Under the pieces are notes generated by a model. It did no database searches, was not told where the DNA came from, and worked only from the letters and a program-made list of their open reading frames with translations. Below, piece after piece: positions 45,205-56,540 of a stretch of DNA of 64,000 nt. Position 1 is the stretch's first letter. Each line of letters starts with the position of its first letter. Made by a program: the position numbers and the translations under genes. The DNA is from Mantis religiosa (taxonomy: Eukaryota > Arthropoda > Insecta > Mantodea > Mantidae): positions 75,784,985 to 75,848,984 of the forward strand of contig CM060958.1 of assembly GCA_030765055.1 (NCBI GenBank), read 5' to 3'.

Positions 45205-47384
45205 AGTTTTTTCAAAACTCGATAGATGCACTTCGCTCAGTTAAAGCAAAAGTTGATAGATGCAATTTTATGATTTATGATCCACGTGTAGCAACCTCAA
45301 TTCTATGAAATGCATGTTGGCATTGACTGCCATCTGACTATTGCGATTCTTAGAATTTTCGATCATTTCTGTAAGCTTTGGCAATAACTGCGAACTCAGG
45401 TTGTGCGCTTGTATTTCACATTCATTTCTGTAAGTTTTGTTATACTTAAGTGGCATTTTTATTCTTAGTTGAAGAATGGACAATGAACAATGGACAGGAG
45501 CTCAAATTGTGAAACTGTAACAGTGATAGAATATGCAGGGAGTAGAAATTACAAAAACAAGGAAAGCTCATACTCCAGCAATTTATGTTCACATGGTCTT
45601 GAGTGCACTCCACAAAATCCTAAAAGTAAAAGGCATAAGCTCTGTGATGTAGCTGATTTGACTTCTTTCCGTGCTAAATAAAATAGATCAAGATAAATTC
45701 CTTATGTAAAATATGCATATTACATCTCCTAATCGCAGTGATGAAGAAAGAAGCTCCAAATACGAAGCAGACTGTTAGCATTAAATACAGTGTGAGAACT
45801 AATGTTGGCTGAGTACTGTTAGTATGAACTGCAAGCTTCCAAGGAATCACAGGGGTGTCAAAAGATAGATTATCTTACCTGGCTAGAAAGTTTCACTTAT
45901 CTGGGAATGTACCAAAGGAAACCAGAGGAAGTGACAGAACAGGAATTTTACAGAAGGACATTTATGCTACTATAAAGCAAGACGTTACGAAGTACAGATG
46001 CAGAGAAAGCCATTATGGAAGAGCAAAATCAAGGAGAGGATATTTACCCCCTTAACTTAATATCTGAAAAATGAGGAACAACTTTTGCAAAGAAAGAAGA
46101 TTAAGAAATCTACCAGTCTGCTTATTGTCAAAATATAAATACATATTTTACAACTTCTTCAATTTTTCATTAAGTACAAAACACACTGGCACATGCTCCA
46201 AATGCAAAATGGGACTGATGAAGATTAGGACGGAGGCAGATGTGGAAAAGAAAAACGAACTAAGAACCATGTACAGACTGCACAAGTTGCGTTCAAAAAT
46301 GTTTTATCTTATATTGAAAGAGGAAAATGCCGAGGCAATCACTATTTGCTTTGATATGAAGCAGAAACAACCACTGCCTAAACTTTCTGTTAGCGATTCT
46401 ATACAAGGCAGGTATGGCTATATAATCTATGCATAATGATTCCATCTAAAACCCAGAACAAAGACAACATTTCCCTGTATACATGGTTGGAAACTGAATC
46501 TGCTAAAGGCTGCAACCAGGTTGCCTCAGCTTTGCACCACTTCTTGTTGGAACTGGAAGAAACAACACTCCTACCACTCGTTTGTTTACAACACTCCTAC
46601 CACTCGTTTGTTTTCAGACTCTTGCTCTAGTCAGAACACGAATAGTGTGATAATGTTCATGCTTATTGCTTTCTTGGAGAAGAGTAAAAAAATCTTCCCG
46701 CATTTCACATTTCTACCCAATATGTGGACACAGTTTTATGCTTCCTGATAGAGTGAGCAAACAAAAAAAAAAAAAAAAAAAGGATGTTCATAATCTAACT
46801 AAATCTTTTGAAATTCCAGAAACTGCAAAAGAATTTTATGAAGATTTAGTAGAAGATACCAATAATGATTAAAACTTACTTATTCATATTGTTTCAAATT
46901 TCTTTGTATTCAATATGTTTGTTATATAAATAAAACAAAATATTATATTGTTATTGTGAATATAGCAGTACTTATTTTCTAAGTTTATACCTAATCAAAT
47001 AATCCTTATAGACATTAACACATTGGTTGTATAATATATTATGTATTATGAAAAGGTGAAGATAAAATATAATAAATACATAAATAAAAAGCAACAAAAA
47101 CAATAAATGACAAAAATAACTAAACTTCAAGAGTTTAATTTCTTGCTCATGCAGAAAAGTTAATCGGCATCTATCAGTTTTTGAAAAAACTTTGCATTTT
47201 CAAACCTCACATTTGCACTAGTTAAATTACGGATTTGTTTCTTTTTACATTCAATGAGACAGTTTCAGGGAGAATTGAATGATTGATATAGTTGCTGTAC
47301 TAACCAATTAGTATTGCCAATGAATAGAAAAAACTGTTTTTCTCAGAAACATATTTTGTACACCTATCGAGTTTTGAAAAAACA
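45205..47384 (+). mobile_element. Decayed DNA transposon with terminal inverted repeats
   Basis: Ends GTTTTTTCAAAACTCGATAG at 45206 and its reverse complement at 47364-47383 form a TIR of about 23 bp. A related block (CATCTATCAGTTTTTGAAAAA) at 47170 looks like a subterminal repeat. Between them lies a broken transposase-like gene. No clear target duplication. Confidence 0.6.
45480..46780 (+). pseudogene. Decayed transposase-like gene common in insect genomes
   Basis: Plus-strand pieces follow the order of a multi-copy insect protein that I recognise but cannot assign to a named superfamily: KFHLSGNVPKETRGSDRTG, ESHYGRAKSRRGYLPP, YIFYNFFNFSLSTKHTGTCS with a Cys pair (CSKCKMG), AEAITICFDMKQKQPLPKLS, and LFSDSCSSQNTNSVIMFM (normally YSDNC-GQN-N). 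The Asp in CFDMKQ and in SDSC are candidate catalytic acids. Frameshifts and stops separate the pieces. Confidence 0.6.
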
Positions 47385-47632
47385 CTCCTCATATAATAAC
47401 AAAGAAAAGCACAGCTACACTAACAGCCGATTCACTGTTATTGTAAAGCAGCATGGAGCCACAGTGACGTATTTCAAGAGAGTAAATAACGATTAGCATG
47501 AAAACTAGACATGATACAGAAAAACCAGTGACATTTCTGAAATCACAAGACCTTATTTGGTCATAATTACTTATCAGGTGCTTTGCTGCAGAGACTGTCA
47601 TGCTGGGTAATGTAATTCTGCCAAAAAACAGC
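47385..47632. other. Short intron stretch
   Basis: Nothing supported. Confidence 0.3.
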
Positions 47633-47641
47633 AGTACCACT

Positions 47642-47854
47642 GGTCAAAGTATAAACTTGAAAGAAGCGTAGAGACAGTGAAGCACAACTTAGCACAAAAG
47701 TGAATCGAGAAGATATTGACACACTGCTTTACTCACTCTGTTTTTTCACAGGACATGTTTCAAGAGCTTTTGCTCTTATCATCAGCTGGAACTCGACTCA
47801 ACTCGACTCGAGTGAAGCAGTGTATCAATATCTTCTCGGTTCATTTTTGTGCTA
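47642..47854 (-). mobile_element. 213-bp mini-insertion carrying an intact-core hammerhead
   Basis: Flanked by the 9-bp duplication AGTACCACT (47633-47641 and 47855-47863). The insert is PLE-D terminal repeat in both orientations (AGTGAAGC-CA-CTTAGCACAAAA on the left, TTTTTGTGCTAAGT on the right) around a hammerhead motif. The ribozyme strand is minus. A small tandem (ACTCGACTCAACTCGACTCG) lies beside stem I. There is no coding frame apart from the last few codons of PLE-D. Its size and ribozyme resemble retrozymes. Confidence 0.75.
47747..47789 (-). ncRNA. Hammerhead ribozyme-like motif (PLE-D type)
   Basis: CCAG, CTGATGA (47785-47779), one T, stem II AAGAGC-AAAA-GCTCTT, GAAA (47761-47758), C, AT, GTC (47754-47752), then CTGTG. 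Predicted cleavage is between 47752 and 47751. Stem I pairs CAG with CTG (3 bp). The cleavage triplet GTC is the classic one. One unpaired T sits between the core and stem II. Confidence 0.6.
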
Positions 47855-47863
47855 AGTACCACT

Positions 47864-48234
47864 AATGTTGGCAGACACAGACAATGGAAGCACAATGCTG
47901 ACTTGAGTAACATTTAAAAGAAAAACTATCCCAAAAGCATGAAATTTCCTCCTGTCATACACCTAGTGGTGTAAGAAAAGGGATTATATCAGATCTTATA
48001 CTTGACTGGTGCAGAAAGTTTGGCAATATCAACCCAGAGCATTACTGAATAAGGAAGCTCTTAATTGCAGTAGCTCTTCAGTAGCTATTTAATATGCAGT
48101 GTAAAAACTCAACTTCAGGATTGTAAAGTTGACATAACTGTGATTCTTGGTGGACTAGCATCAGTGCTTTAAGCATTAAATATCTCCAAACAAAAACTCT
48201 TCCAAGTCCTTTCACCAAATGTCTGAAACTCTAT
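47864..48234. other. Intron sequence without recognised features
   Basis: Nothing supported. Confidence 0.3.
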
Positions 48235-48660
48235 GTGGTATATGTGTGCGAGTGTGCACATTTCCTTTTTATTTTATAAGCAAGCCATTCAAGGGTCATC
48301 TACCAATTTTAAGCTGAATGTGGTGTTATGCATGATTGGAGGAATTTAGTAACAGTGATGTCAAAATTAATTGGAAAAACTATTTGCAGTCGGCTTATTA
48401 TTTAACAATATGGCATAATAAAGGTGGAGAGTGGTTGAAAATGGAGGCAATGGCTTCTGAAACTAGCCCCTTGATAATACAAAAATGTAAGTGACAGTGT
48501 CAATAAACCGACTACAAATAGTTTTTCCGATGAACGTGGTGTGTGTGCGTGGTGTGTGCATGCACTTTTGTGTATGTAAAACTGCACATTGTGTGCATCT
48601 CTTTTTTATTTTATAAACAAGCCATTAAAGTGTTATCTACCAATTGAAAGCTGAATGGAT
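48235..48660. repeat. Direct repeat pair with a PLE-C fold-back between
   Basis: A block of about 80 bp (TTTTTATTTTATAA.CAAGCCATT, then ATCTACCAATT..AAGCTGAATG) occurs at 48265-48325 and 48600-48660. Between them, 48368-48400 and 48501-48531 are inverted arms (AAACTATTTGCAGTCGGCTTATT). The centre is PLE-C-like 3' sequence (GGTTGAAAATGGAGGC, then GGCTTCTGAAACTAG), a decayed hammerhead region. Confidence 0.6.
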
Positions 48661-49867
48661 GATGGTAAAGAATATAAACATATACTGGGAGGAAATGATC
48701 AAGAAACATAAACTCCCCACAATATGTGGCTTTCTTCATGGAAATCTATTTCCTTAGAAATCATGGAAGGGAAGTTTAAGAAGACAGGTATCTCAACTGC
48801 ACTCAATAGATCAGAAGAAAATGTCTCACCGACCAACTTGCTGACTCAGGGACCCTACAAATGATGCATCCTGACCATGACATTTTCATAGCATGGAGGA
48901 TGCACATCAAAGGAAATTCAATCTCATGTACTGAAACATGGAACACCAATTTACATTTCTCACTAATTTGCATACTTCCATTTTAGAATCCAAAATGTTT
49001 TCCAAAATGTGCATAAATTACATGAGTAAATGTGTTAAGTGTAAATATTTAAATAATAATACTAATCACAAGCTGATTGTGAATTACACTACACTAGATT
49101 CCAGTTTGCTAATCACATTATTGTCATTGTACATTCACTGAACACATTTCAGTTACTATCAAAATGGGTGATGTAAATCAGTAATTCAAGGTCACATGCA
49201 GTTTAAGACACAAATAGGTAAGGCTTATAGTACATATAGAGTTTATGAAATTCTTTCCTTCAGACTGGGAGAAGGATATAAAGTACAGATACAGGTTTTA
49301 TATGCTGTTTAGTGTGTTAGCCATAAATTGAAAACCACTTTCCTTTATAAGTCCAATCAATGATTGTTTTACAACACACAAACCATCTGTGGGATTGAAG
49401 TTCTTTTTTTCCTGCTTTTATTTTTCATTGAAAACTACATTCTGATTTCCATAGTTATTCGAGTTGATTCAGATAGTGAAATACTGTTAGAACTTTCTGA
49501 TAAGTTGCTCATCTTATACCTGCCCTAGCACTAAGGTTAGCGGATCTCAAATTGTAAAATACATGTACTTACATACCTCTTAATGAGATAGGCATTTTAT
49601 GATCTTTTAATCCAAGACATGGAAAGGTCAAATCAAATATTAAAATAAATAAAAGCATAAATATACAGTATTAATAAAAGTACTTCTGATATTAACTTAG
49701 CTTTCATGTCCTGCTATCCTTGAAATGGGAACTTCAAATTTTTTTAATTAAAAATAAATACCACAATATCTATTTTGGTTGTTTTCAAAAATGTGAAATA
49801 ACAATCAAACATAAGTAATAAAGGTAATAAGTTCCTCCAGAGTTAAAGTATGTTCCATTTCTTAGCA
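48661..49867. other. Intron sequence without recognised features
   Basis: AT-rich; nothing supported. Confidence 0.4.
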
Positions 49868-49879
49868 CAACACATGATT

Positions 49880-50094
49880 TTTTTTGTGGGGGGAAAGGTA
49901 AGTCATATCGGACAGTGAATGATTTGGGTGAAATGATGCTCAAATGAGCCCGGGGTCCATGGAGCTTAGAGTTACCTGACATTCGTCTTTTCCGGGGAAA
50001 ACCTTATCCAGGTAACTCACCTGACCGAGATTCGAACTCGGGACCTCTTGAACGTGAGGCAGACACGCTACCATCTACGCTACCGAGGCTGGCT
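49880..50094 (-). mobile_element. tRNA-derived SINE (family 1) with target duplication
   Basis: Minus-strand copy bounded by CAACACATGATT (49868-49879 and 50095-50106). The head is GAGCCAGCCTCGGTAGCGTAG. The box B region GAGTTCGAATCTCGG is intact, and there is a small internal deletion near 50000. Confidence 0.9.
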
Positions 50095-50106
50095 CAACAC
50101 ATGATT

Positions 50107-50971
50107 GTATACCAGGCACTGTATTCTGACAATTTTACATAAGCATTATTTTCCCATTAATTTCAAATATCTACACCGAATACAGAGACTGGGAAATTCA
50201 TGTTTGCAGCCTCCAATGCAGAAATTGCTCTGTTTGCCTCATGCAAAGTCCTATGCTTAATTGATTTCTAATGTATTGGGACTTTACGCACTGGGTATGG
50301 CATTTAGCCTGCTATAATGCAAATGCTACTCAAGGTCAGCATCAAGATCACTAATGTAAATTTTTGCTCTTTGTATAAACAACAATGCCTGGGATTATGG
50401 TTAAGCAGAGTTATTAATTTCTAACATCTCTCATGTTGTAAAGGGTGGCAGTGCCTTCTTAGATTAATTATTGAAGGAATTAGGAATAGGGAGGGATGAG
50501 GGGGCATGGGATGTGTGTGTTGGGAATTCATGATTTTAGAGGCCTAGAAGAGCATACAAAATTGATTATAGGTCTAAAGATTTAAAATATAAACAAAGTG
50601 TATGCAACAGGTATAATTTATTTTCTTATTATTATGTTAAGTATGTAAGACTTTGTGACAAACTTGGGAAAGGATGCCTATCACCATGACTTTACAGAGA
50701 CCCCAGAACTTCAAAAGGTGGCCCTCTAGAGGGTAATTCTTAATTTTCTCCTTTGCCAGCTCCTATTGCAAACATGTACTACAGTTTAATTTTCATTTAA
50801 GTTTCATTTTCTACATAATGTACTACAGGATTAGGCATTGTCCCTTTGTAGTATGCAGACTTATTCAACAAAACAATTTGCATATCAATTCAGTCACCCA
50901 TGTGTTTGTAAACCAACATTTGCATAATAATATAAGTGTATAGCTAAGAAAAGATTATTAATTATGCTTAC
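50107..50971. other. Intron sequence without recognised features
   Basis: Nothing supported. Confidence 0.4.
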
Positions 50972-53203
50972 CTTCTATGTCTGTTATAACTGAGACCAAT
51001 TCATCATCCACTTCTATATATCTTCTTGCTAACTGAACTGTACACCTTGTATGAGGACTGCCTACATTAGTCCCAGGACTAGGATATTCCTTTTTGGCCA
51101 CACGTGCTCCCACTGGAGGAGATGGGTTACTTCCTGGCTGGGATATTACATTTTCTAATAGACTATATTCTTGTTTATCAAGAGTACCATTGTCCGCCAA
51201 TGTCACAGCCTCAGATAAAGGAATTCTTTTATTGCTTGCAGTTTTCATCCATTCTGTATTTCCTTCTCGATCACGAGGCGAAAGCAATAGAGCAGATGTG
51301 TTACGATTAAGAGGACGTAAAACTACCTTATCAGTCTCAATATGATTCACAGGCAAGTCACTGGCTATAAGTGATGGAGATCGAGGACCAGAAACAATAA
51401 GTTCAGGTGCATCAGAAAGAACATCAAGATGACGTCTTCGATGGCTCAGCATGACTGGCGATGGAGAGAGGTAGACTGGTGGTGAACGCAATCTGGGAGA
51501 AGATTCACGACGGCGTGTCATTCGGAAAGGAACTATGTTTTCTGCATCTTCACCTTCCTCACAGAATTCATATTTCTTGTCTGCAAGGCGGCGACGACGG
51601 AAGGAACTTAGTTTCTCACAGCTAGGATCCAAACCTTCATCAGTAAATTCATACGCCTTTTCAGCTTCAGCTATTTTGTTGCGATTGCTAATACTGCTAT
51701 GTGGAGTTGCTGGGAGTGCTGGTAGTGGGCTACTTAACTTGACTGTTGCCCCACCACGAAATCTTCGTCGTCTTGAAGAACTAGGAGTTGTTGCCTTCTT
51801 GTCTGGATAAGACTGGCAATCGTCACTTTCTGATTCCTCTGTTGTATTTACAGTAAGCAGTGTGCCAGGTACTGGAGAGAGAAGAGTGACAGAGGGTATA
51901 CTATCCTCTGAATAAGTTCCATTTGTGCTACCACAAGTAATATTCAACTCCTGAGTTGCATCCATTATTCGATTTTCCCTATTTCCAACTAAAACCACCT
52001 CATTCTGTTCACTGTAAACTGAATCACCACTCAAGTATGTCCTCTTTTCTGACACGTGTGATGCAAATGTACTATGGTCCGAGTTTTCCCCTATTTCGGT
52101 CATATCTGATCTGCCAGCAGATCTAGATGACTGAGACCTGGTAATTCGACCACAGAATAAACCATCTCTAAATTCTTTCACTGCCTTTTCTCTCAAGGAT
52201 AGTCCTTCATTATCTTTTCCACAGCTGCTTCTGTTAATACCCGTTTGTTTTAATTTATCACTACTTTCCTTAGAACAATAACCAATGAAGCTGTCTTGGT
52301 TCTTCTTAGTATCACATTCATGCTTATTTAATACATTGTCACTAATATGTTTTTCTAAGCTAACAACTATATTTTCATGCCTATCACTCTTACCAAGAGC
52401 AAGCAAACTTTTATTGGAATTACAATGTTCAAAATTTTGTTCTGAGCAATTTCTGTTTCCCCTTAGGGCTAAAAATAACTGTGAACAATTATCACTAGCA
52501 CCAACACTGTCTTCAATATCATCATCAAAATCTATGTCTTCTAACACTATTTTTCCTGCTCTACTTTTATGTGAATGTCTTTCACTCTCTGAGGTAGAAA
52601 CATTTTTAATTAGGCTAGTGTTAGCACCATAGCTGCAATCTAATTGTTTTTGTGATGTTGATATCTCACAAGTTTTGAGGTCTGATGACGAACATGCTTG
52701 CTGCAGTGAAGTCATCTTCTTTTGTTGGGATAAAGCGTACATTCGAGACCTTGTTTCATAAACCCTTAAACGATGTTGCAGAATTTCACCATCAGTGTCT
52801 TCAAGTTTACCACTTGCCGACATGTTCTCTTTCCAGCAGTCTTGTCCACTGACATCAGCACTTGGAAGGAGAGAATCTGCCTTTATCGGACATGTGCTAT
52901 CACATGTGGACAATGTTTCACTACTTGTTAGGTTGTGATCTAAAGATTCTGTTGAATCTCCAGAAGTACCAGCATTTGCATCAGTTTTATTCACCGTTGT
53001 CACTATGTTACCCAAATGTTCCAATTCTACCCTTAAAACATGGAGGAAACTTCCTGTATTAACTACAACTGCACCTTCACGCTTCATGCATATAGCTGGT
53101 TCAAATTTTGGAAATGGTGAAACTACATCAAAGTTTGTATGCACTGTCATGCCATGTTTTAAACAGCTAAACCGCACACATGAGTCCCAACTTGCCGCTA
53201 AAT
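50972..53203 (-). CDS. DCAF15: DCAF15 large central exon
   Basis: A 2232-nt exon, 743 full codons plus split codons at both ends. Acceptor TCTTTCAG; first two bases AT complete GAT (Asp) from the exon at 60122. Donor GAAG/GTAAGC. The N-terminal part, LAASWDSCVRFSCLKHGM then TVHTNFDVVSPFPKFEPAIC, is the conserved DCAF15 block (vertebrate form CLRHG...H-K-QVVYPFP-FQPA), part of the propeller-like region that contacts DDB1. The next 650 or so residues are Ser/Asp/Asn-rich and probably disordered, with basic patches (TTPSSSRRRRFRGGA, SSFRRRRLADKKYEF) and proline-serine stretches. The exon ends RRYIEVDDELVSVITDIE, leading into the C-terminal domain. The insert is far longer than the human linker. 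It has no lesions over 743 codons, strong evidence for a functional gene. Confidence 0.92.
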
Positions 53204-53413
53204 CTGAAAGAAGACAAGAATAAATTTAAACAAAACTTTAGAAATGCAACTATTGTTCAGCCAACTTTTCTTATCTCCAAGCACAAATAGTAAAAAGATT
53301 AAGTTAAGCATTTGAATATTTAGAAATTAACTTTAAAGAGAGTCGATTAAAGACACTAAACAACACTTACTTTTAATTCTTTCTTGGAAGTGTTGAAAAC
53401 AGTGTTGTTATGA

Positions 53414-54160
53414 CTGGTAAACATCCCTCTCACAGCAGAAGAATACAAAACAGAATACAACAAAATAATTGAAATAGCACAAAAAAATAACTTTCCCAAA
53501 TCATTAGTGGACAAAAAAGTGAGCTTAGCAAAAAAGAAGAAGCTACTAAAGGAAACCACAACTCTCTCATCTACAGAAACTAATTTGATTTTCAAAAAAT
53601 TCACTTACCATCCATGGGCCTTTGATAAATTCAAAAAAGTCTTCAAAAAACAAAATATTCAACTAGCACCAGTCAACCATTTCTCCTTAAAAAACCTAAT
53701 TTGCTCAAACATCAAAGATGCCATTCCATCAAACAAAAAATCTGGTATATATCAAATTGAATGCAATGACTGTAGTCAAATTTATATTGGAAAAACAAAA
53801 AGAAATTTAGAAACAAGAGCAAAGGAACACTTTAGAAACATAAAATATAAACAATTAGAAAAATCAGCAGTTGCCACACATTTTTGGGAAAAAAACCACA
53901 ACATAAATCCAGAACCAAAACTACTGAAACATACATCAGGAAAACAACAACTATCCACATGGGAACAAATCTTCATTTCAAAAAATAGGAACAAAGTATT
54001 CAATTTCGACATCCCCCAGAAGGATTTGTTCAGCAAGTTCCTTGAGCCGCCACCAGAGGAGACCTGTGACAAGGTATCGTCAGCTACACCAACGAGAATC
54101 AGTCTAGAGCCGGCCGATGATAGAGGCAAAGCCTCTGAAACTAGTTCCGGAAAAATTTAA
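53414..54160 (+). pseudogene. PLE-A C-terminal half, open but truncated
   Basis: The frame enters LVNIPLTAEEYKTEYNKI (before 53507 in a shifted frame) and is open from 53507 to 54160. It has RKFTYHPWAFDKFKKVFKKQ-like and LAPVNHFSLKNLICSN linker blocks, then GIY-YIG endonuclease SGIYQIECNDCSQIYIGKTK with both motifs intact. RAKEHFRNIKYK, HFWEKNHNINPEPK and the tail ASETSSGKI follow. Reverse transcriptase is absent. The last codons overlap a hammerhead-like motif (54110-54150; core CCGATGA, one change). Confidence 0.85.
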
Positions 54161-54204
54161 AAGTAAGTGTTGTCTAGTGTCTTTAACGACTCTCTTTAAA
54201 GTTA

Positions 54205-54838
54205 ACTTACTTTTAAATTTTTCCGGAACTAGTTTCAGAGGCTTTGCCTCTATCATCGGCCGGCTCTCGACTGGTTCTCGTTGGTGTAGCTGACGATACC
54301 TTGTCACAGGTCTCCTCTGGTGGCGGCTCAAGGAACTTGCTGAACAAATCCTTCTGGGGGATGTCGAAATTGAATACTTTGTTCCTATTTTTTGAAATGA
54401 AGATTTGTTCCCATGTGGATAGTTCTTGTTTTCCTGATGTATGTTTCAGTAGTTTTGGTTCCGGATTTATGTTGTGGTTTTTTTCCCAAAAATGTGTGGC
54501 AACTGCTGATTTTTCTAATACCGATTAGAAAAATCAGCAGTTGCCACACATTTTTGGGAAAAAAACCACAACATAAATCCAGAACCAAAACTACTGAAAC
54601 ATACATCAGGAAAACAAGAACTATCCACATGGGAACAAATCTTCATTTCAAAAAATAGGAACAAAGTATTCAATTTCGACATCCCCCAGAAGGATTTGTT
54701 CAGCAAGTTCCTTGAGCCGCCACCAGAGGAGACCTGTGACAAGGTATCGTCAGCTACACCAACGAGAACCAGTCGAGAGCCGGCCGATGATAGAGGCAAA
54801 GCCTCTGAAACTAGTTCCGGAAAAATTTAAAAGTAAGT
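54205..54838. repeat. Near-perfect inverted repeat of the PLE-A 3' end
   Basis: Arms 54205-54518 and 54525-54838, about 314 nt each with very few differences, meet at ATTTTTCTAATACCGATTAGAAAAAT. Each arm encodes the same C-terminus and the same hammerhead-like block, so RNA from either strand would form a long hairpin. Confidence 0.9.
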
Positions 54839-54929
54839 GTTGTCTAGTGTCTTTAATCGACTCTCTTTAAAGTTAATTTATCATAACAACACTGTTTTCA
54901 ACACTTCCAAGAAAGTAATTTAGAAATTA

Positions 54930-55235
54930 ATTTATGCACATAAATTAACTCTAAACAACAGGGAATGGATTTCTAGAATGATGCATGTTTATGTCTAATT
55001 CCTGAACGAGGCCTTATGACTCATAAAGAACTATACTAAAAAACAAGAAATTGAAACATTTTTGGTTTAATGTTTGTCTCTTTGAACATGAAAGTCGCCA
55101 ATTAACATAGGTTAATCCATATAATTTGAACTAATACTCCATGCTCCATTAAATGCTAGTATTACCAAGAACGCATTTCATTAGGACCTTCCTAACATGA
55201 TAAACTTAAGAGGACAGTTGGATTTTGATTTAGCA
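54930..55235. other. Intron sequence without recognised features
   Basis: Nothing supported. Confidence 0.35.
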
Positions 55236-56540
55236 AACTCTTTGGTAACACTGAACCACATGACTTGACAAACTTGAAATTCAGGTTCTTATCAAGCATA
55301 CTACTGAAATTGACCAGCTTTTCTTCATATATCTTAAGATCTTTTTCCTCGAGGATAATGTTGGACCTTGAATACTTCTTAATAAATGAATTTTCTGTTC
55401 TATATTATTGTTCTCCTTCCCAAAATGGTGCGCTACTCAGATTTGTCCATTTCTTTGTTTCTGAAATTCCTAAAATATTCTTTAAGGCCAAATGTTCACA
55501 TTCCCTTTAGTTTCTCCAAATGTAGAAACTATTTGTCTTTGTATTTTATGCAGTAAACACCTAAATTTCTGTCTACAAGACTTTTATCTGTTTTGTACAA
55601 TGTTAAAGATTTTGGACACTTAATTTTTCTGTGGAGACAAAGTAATATTGTATTCTTTATAGACTTTTAGGAGTAGGTATGTAAATTTCCTGCATTAGGT
55701 TTTATTACAGATTGGAAAATGTGTAGTTATCTGCCTGTTACCTGTTGAGTTAATCAATTTGACTTTTCATTATTTTGCATGGAAACCATTACATTCTACA
55801 TCATGAACTATATAATTCAATTCTTTTGTGTACCCTAACTTGTTTAATGGAACACTGACCAACCTGCAAGTTAAACTATTAAAGACAGAATGCTTGTGTA
55901 GTGTGCACCTGATTTTATGAATTTTTCTATATTTGTTTCTTTCCTATATATGCCAAGTTCCAGTATTTATTTTTCTATTTATTTTCAGGTCTGGAAAGGT
56001 CTCTTTTTCCAATAGAAAACTTCTTCATGGGGTCTGGTAAGCTAAGTACTCTCATACATCACCTACCTGTTTATTTACTATTATCTAGTTGTCATCCACA
56101 TATCTATACTCAGCATATTAGGGGGAATGTGTTTGTAATTTAGATTTCAAAGAAGATCAAAAAAAGATCCGCCAGGAAAGGAGATAATGGGTTGCCATAA
56201 ATAACCTGATTTTTGTTTGCACAACTTTCCATTAAATACAAGAGAGGACTGTCCAATGCATATGCCCGTTAACTGGTATTCCTCTAAACATCCTGGTCTA
56301 AAGCCATCTCTGTGTTAATCCATTAGTTTATCTCTTGGCGCACTTGGGAACAAAAAGATCAGTTCAAAGGATATCATTTAATCAGAGGGTGAAAATTCTA
56401 TATCTTTGGTTTGGCTGATTAATTTCTAAGTATTTATATTGAGGCTTCCAAATTTAGGTAGCCCTCTGAATTTCTTGTTAGCCATTTGGCTAACTTCTAG
56501 CAGGGTGTGTTGATGTTGATATTCAGGTCATGAGGTTACG
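55236..56540 (-). pseudogene. Heavily decayed PLE
   Basis: The minus strand follows the PLE order in broken frames. A GIY-YIG C-terminal region lies near 55300-55520. A linker (55800-55960) carries THRLV-like remnants. A reverse transcriptase core near 56090-56260 has a decayed Tyr-Val-Asp-Asp and a GNPLSPFLA-like stretch read from GGAAAGGAGATAATGGGTTGCC. It is the oldest PLE seen here. Confidence 0.6.

Larger units (their letters stand above)
53331..54917 (+). mobile_element. PLE family A composite with internal fold-back
   Basis: Inserted only about 130 bp upstream of the acceptor of the large DCAF15 exon. The flanks share ATTTAGAAATTA (53318-53329 and 54918-54929). Order: inverted 3' terminal block (53331-53413), sense C-terminal coding sequence to the end of the element (53414-54204), an inverted repeat of that end (54205-54518), then a third sense copy (54525-54917). 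It looks like serial copying of the 3' end in alternating directions during one insertion. Confidence 0.85.
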
